Below are positions 1 to 10,034 of a stretch of DNA of 64,000 bases, piece after piece (positions within the stretch are counted from its first letter, which is position 1; the number at the start of each line of letters is the position of its first letter). Below the pieces are notes generated by a model that saw nothing but the letters and a program-made list of their open reading frames with translations, was not told the origin of the DNA and ran no database searches. Position numbers and translations under genes: made by a program. The stretch is from Verrucosispora sp. NA02020 (GTDB taxonomy: Bacteria > Actinomycetota > Actinomycetes > Mycobacteriales > Micromonosporaceae), in NCBI RefSeq assembly GCF_013364215.1, contig NZ_CP054923.1, positions 1,674,001-1,738,000 of the forward strand. The letters are read 5' to 3'.

Positions 1-492
1 GAGTCGGGCGCTGGCCACCACCGCCTGGGCCGGTGGCGCCGGGTCGGTCGCGCCGCCGCCCAGCACGACCGCGGTGCCGACCACCCCGACGGCGGCGGCG
101 GCCACCGCCGTGGTCGCGGTCGCCAGCCAGCGCGGCACCCGGCCACGCCGGCCCCGTGCCGCCGGGCCTCCGCCGGTGACCGCCGGGCGGCCGGGGGCCG
201 CCGACGTGTCGCCGGTACGCGGACCGGGCGCGCGTCGCCGCGCGTCGGCGGTCAGCCCGGGCAGGTCCTGCGCGGCCCGGATCTCGGACGTGATGCCCTG
301 CCAGAGGTGCTCCGGCGGATCGGGCAGGTCGCGCAGCCCCTGGGTGGCGGCACCGAGACCGGCGACGTGCCGCAGGTTCTCCAACTCGCCACGACAGTGC
401 GGGCAGCCGTCGAGGTGGGTGCGGTCGACGTCCTCCGCCTCGCTCTCACCGAGTGCCAGAAAGACCAGCCGATCGTGCTCCAGGTGCGGCAC
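1..492 (-). CDS. Zinc-binding anti-sigma factor (partial, 3' end outside window)
   Basis: Membrane anti-sigma factor that should hold the adjacent ECF sigma factor inactive. GTG start at 492 follows a good ribosome site (GGGAGGTGG). The gene overlaps the end of the sigma gene by 47 bases, so the two are translationally coupled. The N-terminus has the ZAS signature H26-x3-C30-x2-C33. A hydrophobic Ala/Val segment near residue 130 (starting WLATATTAVAA) should be the membrane helix. The extracytoplasmic C-terminus runs off the left edge. Family is clear; the signal sensed is unknown. Confidence 0.85.
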   Translation of the reverse strand, partial: MPHLEHDRLVFLALGESEAEDVDRTHLDGCPHCRGELENLRHVAGLGAATQGLRDLPDPPEHLWQGITSEIRAAQDLPGLTADARRRAPGPRTGDTSAAPGRPAVTGGGPAARGRRGRVPRWLATATTAVAAAAVGVVGTAVVLGGGATDPAPPAQAVVASARL

Positions 493-1048
493 CGTCCACC
501 TCCCATCTGCGCTTCAGGCTCGCCATGCCCCGTCGGATGTGACTCTTGACGGTACCCAGCGGCACACCGGTCACCGCCGCGATCTGCTGGTGGGTCAGAT
601 CGTCGAAGAAGGCCAACTCCAGCATGCGTCGCTGGTCGGCGGGGAGTCGCGCGAGCTCGTCGGCGACCACCAGCCGATCGACCACGACGTCCGGGTCCAC
701 GCCGGGTGCGACCGGCTCGGGCAGTTGGCGGACCGCCTCGGTGACCCGGTTGTCCCGGCTGACCGACCGCAGCCGGTCCACCACCTTGCGCCGGGCGATC
801 CCGAGCAGCCAGCCGACCAGGGAGCCCCGGGCGGGATCGAAGGTGTCCCGGCCGAGCCAGGCGGCGACGAAGGTGGCCTGGGTGACGTCCTCCGCGTCGC
901 TGCGGTTGACCAGGGTGCTGGTGGCCAGATGGAACACGGCACGGCCGTAGCGGTCGTACGCCTCGCGTAATGCCAGTTCGTCGCCGTGGCGGAACCGGTC
1001 GGCGAGGTCGTCCTCGGGTGTCCCCGGCTCGTGCCGGGACCCGTTCAC
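446..1048 (-). CDS. ECF-type RNA polymerase sigma factor
   Basis: About 200 aa, normal for an ECF sigma factor. Region 2 is visible (REAYDRYGRAVFHLA, then DAEDVTQATFVAAW) and region 4 ends in the helix-turn-helix LTHQQIAAVTGVPLGTVKSHI. The GTG start at 1048 is chosen because the frame upstream looks non-coding; it lacks a strong ribosome site, so the start is uncertain. The 3' end overlaps the anti-sigma gene. The divergent DUF4397/sortase operon is a plausible target, but no promoter match was established. Confidence 0.88.
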   Translation of the reverse strand: MNGSRHEPGTPEDDLADRFRHGDELALREAYDRYGRAVFHLATSTLVNRSDAEDVTQATFVAAWLGRDTFDPARGSLVGWLLGIARRKVVDRLRSVSRDNRVTEAVRQLPEPVAPGVDPDVVVDRLVVADELARLPADQRRMLELAFFDDLTHQQIAAVTGVPLGTVKSHIRRGMASLKRRWEVDGAAPGARSAGLSGTR

Positions 1049-1277
1049 GGGACAGGTCGCCTGGTTGGGGGCATGCCCGACTGTAGCTCTCACCGGCGCT
1101 GTCCCCTCTGTCGACCCAGCGGCTCCTCGATGTCTCTTCGCTCGGGACCGCCCCGCCGGATGCGGTGGAGAGGAAGAAAAGAAAGTCGAATCCCGGCGCA
1201 TCCAGGCGACGGCGTACCGGCGTAACTCGGGATGTCAGCAACACCAACGAACCAGTACGAACCATCAGGAGGCAGAC

Positions 1278-2108
1278 ATGCAGCTCGCGTACCTTCGTCG
1301 GGTCGCGGCAGGCGGCGCGGTCGCCGCGCTGACCTTCGTCGCCGCCGGCGTCGCCACCGCCACCCCGGCCTACGCCGCCACCTCGAAGGTCTCCGTCGTG
1401 CACGGCATCCCGGACACCCCGGTCGACGTCTACGTCAACGGCGAGAAGACGCTCGAGGGATTCAAGCCCGGTGACGTGGCGGGTCCGCTGGACCTGGCCG
1501 AGGGGCGGTACGACCTCGCGCTGACCAAGCCGGGTGAGCCGATCGGCCAGGCCATCCTGACCGTGGACGACGCCGAGGTGCCGGGCGGGGCGAACCTCAG
1601 CCTCGCCGCCCACCTCGACGCCGAGGGCAAGCCGAAGATCACGCCGTTCGTCAACGACACCGCCAAGGTGGACGCCGGCAAGGCCCGGCTGATCGTCCGG
1701 CACACCGCCGCCGCCCCGGCGGTGGACGTACGGGCCGGTGGCACGCCGGTCTTCGAGGACCTGACCAACCCGAACGAGGCCAAGGGCGACGTGGACGCGG
1801 GGAGCGTCTCGGCGGACGTGGTGCTCGCCGGCACCGACACGGTGGTGATCGGGCCCGCCGACCTGAACCTGCGCGAGGGCACCGCGACGATCGTCTACGC
1901 CATCGGCTCCGCCGAGGGCGAGAACCTGGACATCGTGGCGCAGACCATCACCGGGCTGCACTCGGCCCCCTCCGGCGTGCCCAGCGGCACCGGCGGCCAG
2001 GCCGGGACCGGGCTCACCACCGGCTGGTACGTCCTGGCGGGTGTCGGGGTGCTGCTGCTGGTGCTGGGCGGCGTCCGGGTGGCCGGCACCGTCTCGGGTC
2101 GCCGGTGA
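1278..2108 (+). CDS. Secreted DUF4397 domain protein with C-terminal membrane anchor
   Basis: 276 aa. ATG at 1278 with an ideal AGGAGG site. An Ala-rich signal peptide ends near ATPAYA (residues about 28-34). The body matches the DUF4397 pattern (VVHGIPDTPVDVYVNG), a cell-surface beta-sandwich of unknown role. The C-terminus has a Gly/Ser/Thr-rich linker, one hydrophobic helix (WYVLAGVGVLLLVLGG) and a basic tail. This resembles a sorting signal but has no LPXTG, so simple membrane anchoring is safer. Its stop overlaps the sortase start by 4 bases, so the two form an operon. Confidence 0.85.
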   Translation: MQLAYLRRVAAGGAVAALTFVAAGVATATPAYAATSKVSVVHGIPDTPVDVYVNGEKTLEGFKPGDVAGPLDLAEGRYDLALTKPGEPIGQAILTVDDAEVPGGANLSLAAHLDAEGKPKITPFVNDTAKVDAGKARLIVRHTAAAPAVDVRAGGTPVFEDLTNPNEAKGDVDAGSVSADVVLAGTDTVVIGPADLNLREGTATIVYAIGSAEGENLDIVAQTITGLHSAPSGVPSGTGGQAGTGLTTGWYVLAGVGVLLLVLGGVRVAGTVSGRR

Positions 2109-2755
2109 GCGTCGTCAACCGGGCGGCGCTGGCGGCACTCGCCGCCGGCGCCGCCGCGCTCACCGTGACCGCCGTGGTGGCCGTCGCCTCCCGTCCGTCG
2201 GGAAGTGTCGGCGCCGAGCAGGCCGCCGCACTGGCCAGTCCGACCCCGTCGGCCGTGGCGCCGAGCGTGGCGGTACGCCCCGGCGGGCTACCCGACGCGG
2301 AGACCCCGGTGCCCCCGGTACGCCTGCGGATCCCCGCGATCGAGGTCGTCGCACGGGTGGAGCCGGTCGGGGTGGACGCGCGCAGCGGCGAGTTCGACGT
2401 GCCGCCCAGCGTGGACCGGATCGGCTGGTACCGCTTCGGTCCCGGCCTGGAGGCCGACGCCGGTTCGGTGGTGATCGCCGGCCACGTCGACAGCGCGGAG
2501 CAGGGCCGGGGCGCCTTCTGGCGACTGCGGGAACTCGCGCCGGGCGACACGCTCACGGTCACCGGCGCCGACGACACGCCACGCGACTACCGGGTCGTCG
2601 CCCGGGAGGAGTACGACAAGACGAAGATCCCGCTGGAGCGCTACTTCGCCCGTGACGGCCGGCCCCGGCTGACGCTGATCACGTGCGGCGGACCGTTCGA
2701 CGCCCAGGCCCGCAGGTATCGCGACAACATCGTGGTGACGGCGGTTCCGGCGTGA
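2105..2755 (+). CDS. Sortase, class E/F type
   Basis: 216 aa membrane-tethered transpeptidase. N-terminal signal anchor ([21 protein letters not shown]), then a sortase fold. The catalytic triad is readable: His127 in VIAGHVDS, Cys194 in TLITCGG, and an Arg in the RRYRDN segment (203-206). The GTG start overlaps the preceding stop (GTGA). The upstream surface protein lacks a clear LPXTG. The only clear candidate substrate in the window is the LPVTG protein at 14609-15799. Class assignment between E and F was not resolved. Confidence 0.87.
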   Translation: MSVVNRAALAALAAGAAALTVTAVVAVASRPSGSVGAEQAAALASPTPSAVAPSVAVRPGGLPDAETPVPPVRLRIPAIEVVARVEPVGVDARSGEFDVPPSVDRIGWYRFGPGLEADAGSVVIAGHVDSAEQGRGAFWRLRELAPGDTLTVTGADDTPRDYRVVAREEYDKTKIPLERYFARDGRPRLTLITCGGPFDAQARRYRDNIVVTAVPA

Positions 2756-2790
2756 CCACTCCGGCCTGCGGTCGAGGCGGGCACGGTCGT

Positions 2791-2796
2791 TAGGCT
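2791..2796 (+). promoter_or_regulatory. -10 box (TAGGCT) of the cysteine desulfurase gene
   Basis: TAGGCT lies 5 bases before GTG 2802 and 8 bases before ATG 2805, with no ribosome site between. This arrangement suggests a leaderless transcript. Inferred from position and consensus only. Confidence 0.5.
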
Positions 2797-2804
2797 GAAC
2801 CGTG

Positions 2805-3980
2805 ATGGCTTACCTGGATCATGCCGCGACCACTCCGATGCTCGACGAGGCACTGGAGGCGTACGTCGCGACCGCCCGTGAGGTCGGCAACGCGTCCTCC
2901 CTGCACGCGTCCGGTCGGCGTGCCCGGCGGCGGGTCGAGGAGTCGCGGGAACGGGTGGCCGCCGCGCTGGGTGCCCGGCCGTCCGAGGTGATCTTCACCG
3001 GGGGCGGTACGGAGAGCGACAACCTCGCGGTCAAGGGCATCTTCTGGGCGCGCCGGGACGCCGACGGTGGGCGGACCCGGGTGGTCTCCAGCGCCGTCGA
3101 GCACCACGCGGTGCTCGACGCGGTGGACTGGCTGGGCGCGCACGAGGGCGCCGAGGTGGGCTCCCTGCCGGTCGACGGCACGGGTCGGCTGCACCCCGAC
3201 GCGCTCCGCGCCGAACTGGCCGCGCACGGCGACCGGGTGGCCCTGGTCACCGCGATGTGGGCGAACAACGAGGTCGGCACCGTCCAGCGGGTCTCCGACC
3301 TGGCCGCGGTCGCCGCCGAGTACGGCGTCCCGTTCCACACCGACGCGATCCAGGCGGTCGGCCAGGTGCCGGTCGACTTCGCCGCCAGCGGTGCCGCCGC
3401 GCTCACCGTGACCGGTCACAAGCTGGGCGGGCCGGTCGGCATCGGTGCGTTGCTGCTGGGCCGGGACGTCGCCGCGGTGCCGCTGCTGCACGGCGGCGGC
3501 CAGGAACGCGACGTGCGTTCCGGCACGCTGGACACCGCCGGCATCGTCGCCTTCGCGGTCGCCGTCGAGGCGGCGGTCAAGGGCCAGCAGGAGTACGCCA
3601 CCCGGGTCGCCGCACTCCGCGACGACCTGGTCCACCGGGTGCGGCAGGCGGTGCCCGAGGTGGTGTTCAACGGCGACCCGACGGACCGGCTCCCCGGCAA
3701 CGCGCACTTCTCCTTCCCCGGCTGCGAGGGTGACGCGCTACTACTCCTGCTGGACGCCCAGGGCATCGCCTGCTCGACCGGTTCGGCCTGCTCCGCCGGG
3801 GTGGCGCAGCCCTCGCACGTGCTGCTCGCGATGGGCGCCGACGACGACCGGGCCCGTTCCTCGCTGCGCTTCTCGCTCGGTCACACCAGCACCGCCGGGG
3901 AGGTCGACGCGCTCATCGCCGCCCTGCCGGCGGCCGTCGACCGGGCCCGGCGGGCGGCGGCGCTGCGGACGCCGCGCTGA
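2805..3980 (+). CDS. Cysteine desulfurase, NifS/IscS family
   Basis: 391 aa PLP enzyme that removes sulfur from cysteine and passes it on as persulfide. Visible: N-terminal [10 protein letters not shown], the PLP-binding lysine in [11 protein letters not shown], and the sulfur-accepting cysteine loop in [18 protein letters not shown]. The next gene is mnmA, whose product needs activated sulfur for tRNA 2-thiouridine, so this desulfurase probably serves that pathway. ATG 2805 and GTG 2802 are both possible starts. Confidence 0.93.
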   Translation: MAYLDHAATTPMLDEALEAYVATAREVGNASSLHASGRRARRRVEESRERVAAALGARPSEVIFTGGGTESDNLAVKGIFWARRDADGGRTRVVSSAVEHHAVLDAVDWLGAHEGAEVGSLPVDGTGRLHPDALRAELAAHGDRVALVTAMWANNEVGTVQRVSDLAAVAAEYGVPFHTDAIQAVGQVPVDFAASGAAALTVTGHKLGGPVGIGALLLGRDVAAVPLLHGGGQERDVRSGTLDTAGIVAFAVAVEAAVKGQQEYATRVAALRDDLVHRVRQAVPEVVFNGDPTDRLPGNAHFSFPGCEGDALLLLLDAQGIACSTGSACSAGVAQPSHVLLAMGADDDRARSSLRFSLGHTSTAGEVDALIAALPAAVDRARRAAALRTPR

Positions 3981-4061
3981 CGTAGCACGCTCGGCGGTCG
4001 GACCGGCCTCGACGCCGGCCCGGCGCGGACGGGGGGAGACCGCCGCCCGGCGGTACGGAGA

Positions 4062-4067
4062 TAGGCT
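4062..4067 (+). promoter_or_regulatory. -10 box (TAGGCT) of mnmA
   Basis: TAGGCT 15 bases before the mnmA GTG start, followed by a purine-rich GGGAAGGGAG ribosome site. Consensus match only. Confidence 0.45.
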
Positions 4068-4082
4068 TCGCGGGAAGGGAGC

Positions 4083-5165
4083 GTGGTCCGGGTGAGGGTG
4101 TTGGCGGCGATGTCCGGCGGTGTGGATTCCGCCGTGGCGGCGGCGCGTGCGGTGCAGGCCGGTCACGACGTCACCGGTGTGCACCTGGCGCTGGCCCGCA
4201 ACCCGCAGACCTATCGCACCGGAGCGCGGGGCTGCTGCACCCTGGAGGACTCCCGGGACGCGCGCCGCGCCGCCGACGTGCTGGGCATCCCGTTCTACGT
4301 GTGGGACATGGCCGACCGGTTCCACGAAGACGTGGTCGACGACTTCGTGGCCGAGTACGCCGCCGGGCGTACCCCGAACCCGTGCCTGCGCTGCAACGAG
4401 AAGATCAAGTTCGCCGCGGTGCTGGATCGGGCGGTGGCCCTGGGCTTCGACGCCGTGGTCACCGGCCACCACGCCCGACTCGGCCCGGACGGCCTGCTGC
4501 GGCGCAGCGTCGACCTCGCCAAGGACCAGTCGTACGTGTTGGCCGTGCTCACCCGCGCGCAGTTGGACCGTTCGATCTTCCCGCTCGGTGACTCGACGAA
4601 GGCGCAGGTCCGGCAGGAGGCCGCCGACCGGGGCCTGGCGGTGGCCGACAAGCCCGACTCGCACGACATCTGCTTCATCGCCGACGGCGACACCCGGGGC
4701 TTCCTGGCCCAGCGGCTCGGCGAGACGCCCGGCGACGTGGTCGACGCCACCACCGGTGCGGTGGTGGGCACGCACGCCGGCGCGTACGCGTACACCGTGG
4801 GTCAGCGGCGCGGGCTGCACCTGGACCGCCCGGCCCCGGACGGGCGCCCCCGGTACGTGCTCTCCATCACGCCGACGACCAACACGGTGACCGTCGGGCC
4901 GGCCGAGGCGCTGGAGGTGGCCGAGGTGCGTGCCGCCCGCCCGGTCTGGACCGGCGGCACGCGTCCGGACGCCCCGATCGAGTGCGAGGTGCAGTTGAGG
5001 GCGCACGGGCTCGTGGTGCCGGCCGAGGTCACCGTGGACGCCGACACGTTCCGTGCCGACCTGCGGCAGCCGGTCCGGGGGGTCGCCGCCGGTCAGGCGA
5101 TCGTCGCGTACCGCCCCGACCCGGCCGGTGACATCGTGCTCGGCTCCGCCACGATCACCGACTGA
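4083..5165 (+). CDS. mnmA: tRNA-specific 2-thiouridylase MnmA
   Basis: 360 aa, usual family size. It adenylates and thiolates uridine-34 of Lys, Glu and Gln tRNAs. The PP-loop [10 protein letters not shown] near the N-terminus, the catalytic cysteine in [12 protein letters not shown] and the second cysteine in [10 protein letters not shown] are all present. GTG 4083 follows a GGGAAGGGAGC ribosome site. It lies 102 bases after the cysteine desulfurase, its likely sulfur donor. Confidence 0.95.
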   Translation: MVRVRVLAAMSGGVDSAVAAARAVQAGHDVTGVHLALARNPQTYRTGARGCCTLEDSRDARRAADVLGIPFYVWDMADRFHEDVVDDFVAEYAAGRTPNPCLRCNEKIKFAAVLDRAVALGFDAVVTGHHARLGPDGLLRRSVDLAKDQSYVLAVLTRAQLDRSIFPLGDSTKAQVRQEAADRGLAVADKPDSHDICFIADGDTRGFLAQRLGETPGDVVDATTGAVVGTHAGAYAYTVGQRRGLHLDRPAPDGRPRYVLSITPTTNTVTVGPAEALEVAEVRAARPVWTGGTRPDAPIECEVQLRAHGLVVPAEVTVDADTFRADLRQPVRGVAAGQAIVAYRPDPAGDIVLGSATITD

Positions 5166-5169
5166 CCGG

Positions 5170-5175
5170 TACCCT
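5170..5175 (+). promoter_or_regulatory. -10 box (TACCCT) before the MetE-like gene
   Basis: TACCCT sits 6 bases before GTG 5182, again the leaderless geometry. It lies just after the mnmA stop. Inference. Confidence 0.4.
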
Positions 5176-5181
5176 TCGGCC

Positions 5182-6183
5182 GTGAGTGATCAGGTTTGGC
5201 CGTGGCCCGCGGGCGCGGCGACCGGCATCGGGTCGCTGCCCGGCACCGACATCGCCGAGGCGCAGCGGATCGTCCTCGGTGAGTTGCCCGCCCTGCCCCA
5301 CCTGCCGGAGCTGCCGGCCCGCGGCCCGGGCGCGGACATGATCGGGCGCGGCGCGGGCCTGCTGGTCGAGCTGCCGGTCGAGCTCTACGCCGCGCGGTGG
5401 CGGGTGGCCCTGCGCCCCGGCCGGGACCTGCGCCGCGCACGGGACCTGATGGAACGCGACCTCGACCAGCTCGCCGAGCAGGCCGAGGAGTACGCCGGCC
5501 CGATCAAGGTGCAGGCACCCGGTCCGTTCACCCTCGCCGCCTCGGTGGAGCTGCCCATCGGCGGCCGGATGGTGCGCGACCCCGGTGCGGTACGCGACCT
5601 GGTCGGCTCGCTCGCCGAGGGGCTGCGCGCGCACGTGGCGGCGGTGGCCCGCCGGGTACCCCGGGCCACCGTCCTGCTCCAGGTGGACGAACCGTCGCTG
5701 CCGGCGGTGCTCGCCGGTCGGGTGCCCACCGAGAGCGGCTTCGGCACGTACCGGGCGGTGCAGCCGGAGGACGCGCGGGCGTTGCTGGGCACGGTGGTGG
5801 AGGCGGTCGGAGTACCGACCGTGGTGCACTGCTGTGCCCCGGACGTACCGCTGAACCTGATCCGGTCCACCGGCGCGGCCGGCGTCGCCCTCGACCTGGA
5901 CCTGGTCACCGACCTGGACGCGCTGGGCGAGGCGATCGACGCCGGGCTGGGCCTCTTCGCCGGTGCCGCGCCGGGCACCGCCCCGGCCGGTCGCGCACCG
6001 ACCTCGGCCCAGGTCGCCGACCGGGTCCGCACCCTGTGGGACCGGCTCGGCTTCCCGCGTCGCCGACTCGCCGGGCAGGTGGTGGTCACGCCCGCGTGCG
6101 GCCTGGCGGGCGCCACCCCGGCGTACGCCCGCGCGGTCCTGTCCGCCTGCCGCGACGCGGGGCGCCGGATCGTCGAGGAGTGA
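5182..6183 (+). CDS. MetE-like (cobalamin-independent methionine synthase family) protein
   Basis: 333 aa, about the size of the C-terminal catalytic half of MetE alone. Family features seen: GIGSLPGTD at the N-terminus, the probable zinc ligands in VHCCAPDVPL, and TPACGLAG near the C-terminus, corresponding to the MetE metal-binding cysteine loop. There is no N-terminal MetE domain, so it is not a full methionine synthase. A methyltransfer role on another thiol is equally possible. Directly downstream of mnmA. Confidence 0.8.
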   Translation: MSDQVWPWPAGAATGIGSLPGTDIAEAQRIVLGELPALPHLPELPARGPGADMIGRGAGLLVELPVELYAARWRVALRPGRDLRRARDLMERDLDQLAEQAEEYAGPIKVQAPGPFTLAASVELPIGGRMVRDPGAVRDLVGSLAEGLRAHVAAVARRVPRATVLLQVDEPSLPAVLAGRVPTESGFGTYRAVQPEDARALLGTVVEAVGVPTVVHCCAPDVPLNLIRSTGAAGVALDLDLVTDLDALGEAIDAGLGLFAGAAPGTAPAGRAPTSAQVADRVRTLWDRLGFPRRRLAGQVVVTPACGLAGATPAYARAVLSACRDAGRRIVEE

Positions 6184-6219
6184 GGTTTCGGCGCGCTGCG
6201 CGGGGGCAGCAAGCCGGGC

Positions 6220-6591
6220 ATGATCGGACGACTGCGTTCCACCGTGATCGATTGCCCCGACCCGCGCGCCCTGGCCGGCTTCTACGCCGAGCTGCTCGGC
6301 CTGCCGCTGATCGAGGAGGACTGCGACGGCGACGAGTGGGTGGTGCTGGGTGGGCACCCCGGCCACCAACCCCGGATCGCGTTCCAGCAGGCACCCGACC
6401 TGCGCCCACCGACCTGGCCCGACCCGGAACGGCCGCAACAGTTCCACCTCGACGTGACCGTGGAGGACATCGAGGTCGCTGAGCGGGCCGCGCTGGCCCT
6501 GGGCGCGCGGCGGCTGCCGGGGGAGGGCGAGGGCTTCCGGGTCTACGCCGACCCGGCCGGACACCCGTTCTGCCTCTGCTGGGAGAGCTGA
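6220..6591 (+). CDS. VOC family (glyoxalase-like) protein
   Basis: 123 aa single-domain vicinal-oxygen-chelate fold. Typical elements: the N-terminal strand with DCPDPRALAGFYAELLGLPL, then HLDVTVEDIEVAERAALALGARRL, and the C-terminal VYADPAGHPFCLCWES. This is the antibiotic-resistance/glyoxalase-like subset. The substrate cannot be told from sequence. Lies 36 bases after the MetE-like gene. Confidence 0.85.
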   Translation: MIGRLRSTVIDCPDPRALAGFYAELLGLPLIEEDCDGDEWVVLGGHPGHQPRIAFQQAPDLRPPTWPDPERPQQFHLDVTVEDIEVAERAALALGARRLPGEGEGFRVYADPAGHPFCLCWES

Positions 6592-6640
6592 CCGTCGCGC
6601 GTGGGAGATCCGGCCGTCGCGCCGGCCCGCCCGAGCGGGC

Positions 6641-7657
6641 ATGATCACCAGCATGATCAGTCCTGTGCCCGGGTGGGCCGCCGGCTCGCTCCTCGGACTC
6701 GCCTACGGTGACGCCCTGGGCAAGCCCACCGAGTTCCTCACGCTGGCCGAGATCGAGCGACGGTACGGTCCGACCGGCCCCCGGGAACTGGTCGGCGACC
6801 CGGCGTTGGTCACCGACGACACCCAGATGGCGCTCGCGGTCGGCTGGGCACTGCACGACGCGTCCGCGTACACGCCCGAGGTCGTCGAGCCGTTGCTGCG
6901 GCAGCGCTTCCTGGCCTGGGCGGCCAGCCCGGACAACAACCGCGCGCCCGGGATGACCTGCCTGCGGGCCTGCGCCGAGCTGTCCCGAGGACTGCCCTGG
7001 CAGCAGGCGACCCAGGCCGGTTCGAAGGGCTGTGGGGCGAACATGCGGGTCACCCCGGTCGGTCTGCTCGACGTCGACCTCGACACCGTCGCCGGACTGG
7101 CCCAGCTCCAGGCCGGACTGACGCACGGGCACCCGACCGGCCTGGCGGCCAGCGAACTGACCGCGTACGCGGTGCGGCTGCTGGTCGACGGCGCGGCGCT
7201 GGCCGAGTTGCCCGGCCGGCTCACCGTGCGGGCCCACGAGCAGCGCGAGGTCTACCGGGGCGACTGGCTCGGCGACCTCTGGCAACGCCCCGGCGTGCGG
7301 ACGCCGCAGGAGTTCATCGCCCGGGGGTGGGACGAGTGCCTGCGGGTGCTGGCCCGGCTCGACGCGGCCCTCGCCGGCCCGGACGACGGCGGCGACCCGT
7401 GCCGCTGGACCGGTGAGGGCTGGGTCGCCGAGGAGGCGTTGGCGACCGCGCTCTACTGCGCCGTCCGGCACGCCGACGACCCGGTGGGCGCGCTGACCCG
7501 GGGTGCGCGGACCGCCGGTGACTCCGACTCGATCGCCGCGCTCGCCGGGGCGTTCGTCGGTGCCGCCGTGGGTGCCGCCGCCTGGCCCGCCGACTGGGCA
7601 GGTCGCATCGAGTACGCCGACCAACTCGCCGCCCTCGCCGCCGCCTGGCAGCGCTGA
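6641..7657 (+). CDS. ADP-ribosylglycohydrolase family protein
   Basis: 338 aa. Contains the binuclear-metal motifs of the family: GLAYGDALGKPTEF, then TDDTQMALAVG, and C-terminal AGDSDSIAALAGAFVGAAVG. Members remove ADP-ribose from proteins (for example DraG) or from small ADP-ribosyl compounds. No partner ADP-ribosyltransferase is nearby. A second ATG at 6653 is an alternative start. Confidence 0.9.
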   Translation: MITSMISPVPGWAAGSLLGLAYGDALGKPTEFLTLAEIERRYGPTGPRELVGDPALVTDDTQMALAVGWALHDASAYTPEVVEPLLRQRFLAWAASPDNNRAPGMTCLRACAELSRGLPWQQATQAGSKGCGANMRVTPVGLLDVDLDTVAGLAQLQAGLTHGHPTGLAASELTAYAVRLLVDGAALAELPGRLTVRAHEQREVYRGDWLGDLWQRPGVRTPQEFIARGWDECLRVLARLDAALAGPDDGGDPCRWTGEGWVAEEALATALYCAVRHADDPVGALTRGARTAGDSDSIAALAGAFVGAAVGAAAWPADWAGRIEYADQLAALAAAWQR

Positions 7658-7686
7658 CCGGCACGAACCGGTGGGGTTCCCGGTGA

Positions 7687-9876
<2,190 letters not shown>

Positions 9877-10034
9877 AGCGGCACTTGCCGATCTTGCGGG
9901 GACTCGCCCGGATACCAACTTAATTACGACTACGACCGATTCGTGGCTGTCGTACCTTGTTTTCGGCCGTCGAGGGCGTTTCATGGGGACACGGTGCGTA
10001 AACCCACGCGTCGTGTCCTGTAGCGGGAGGTGTG

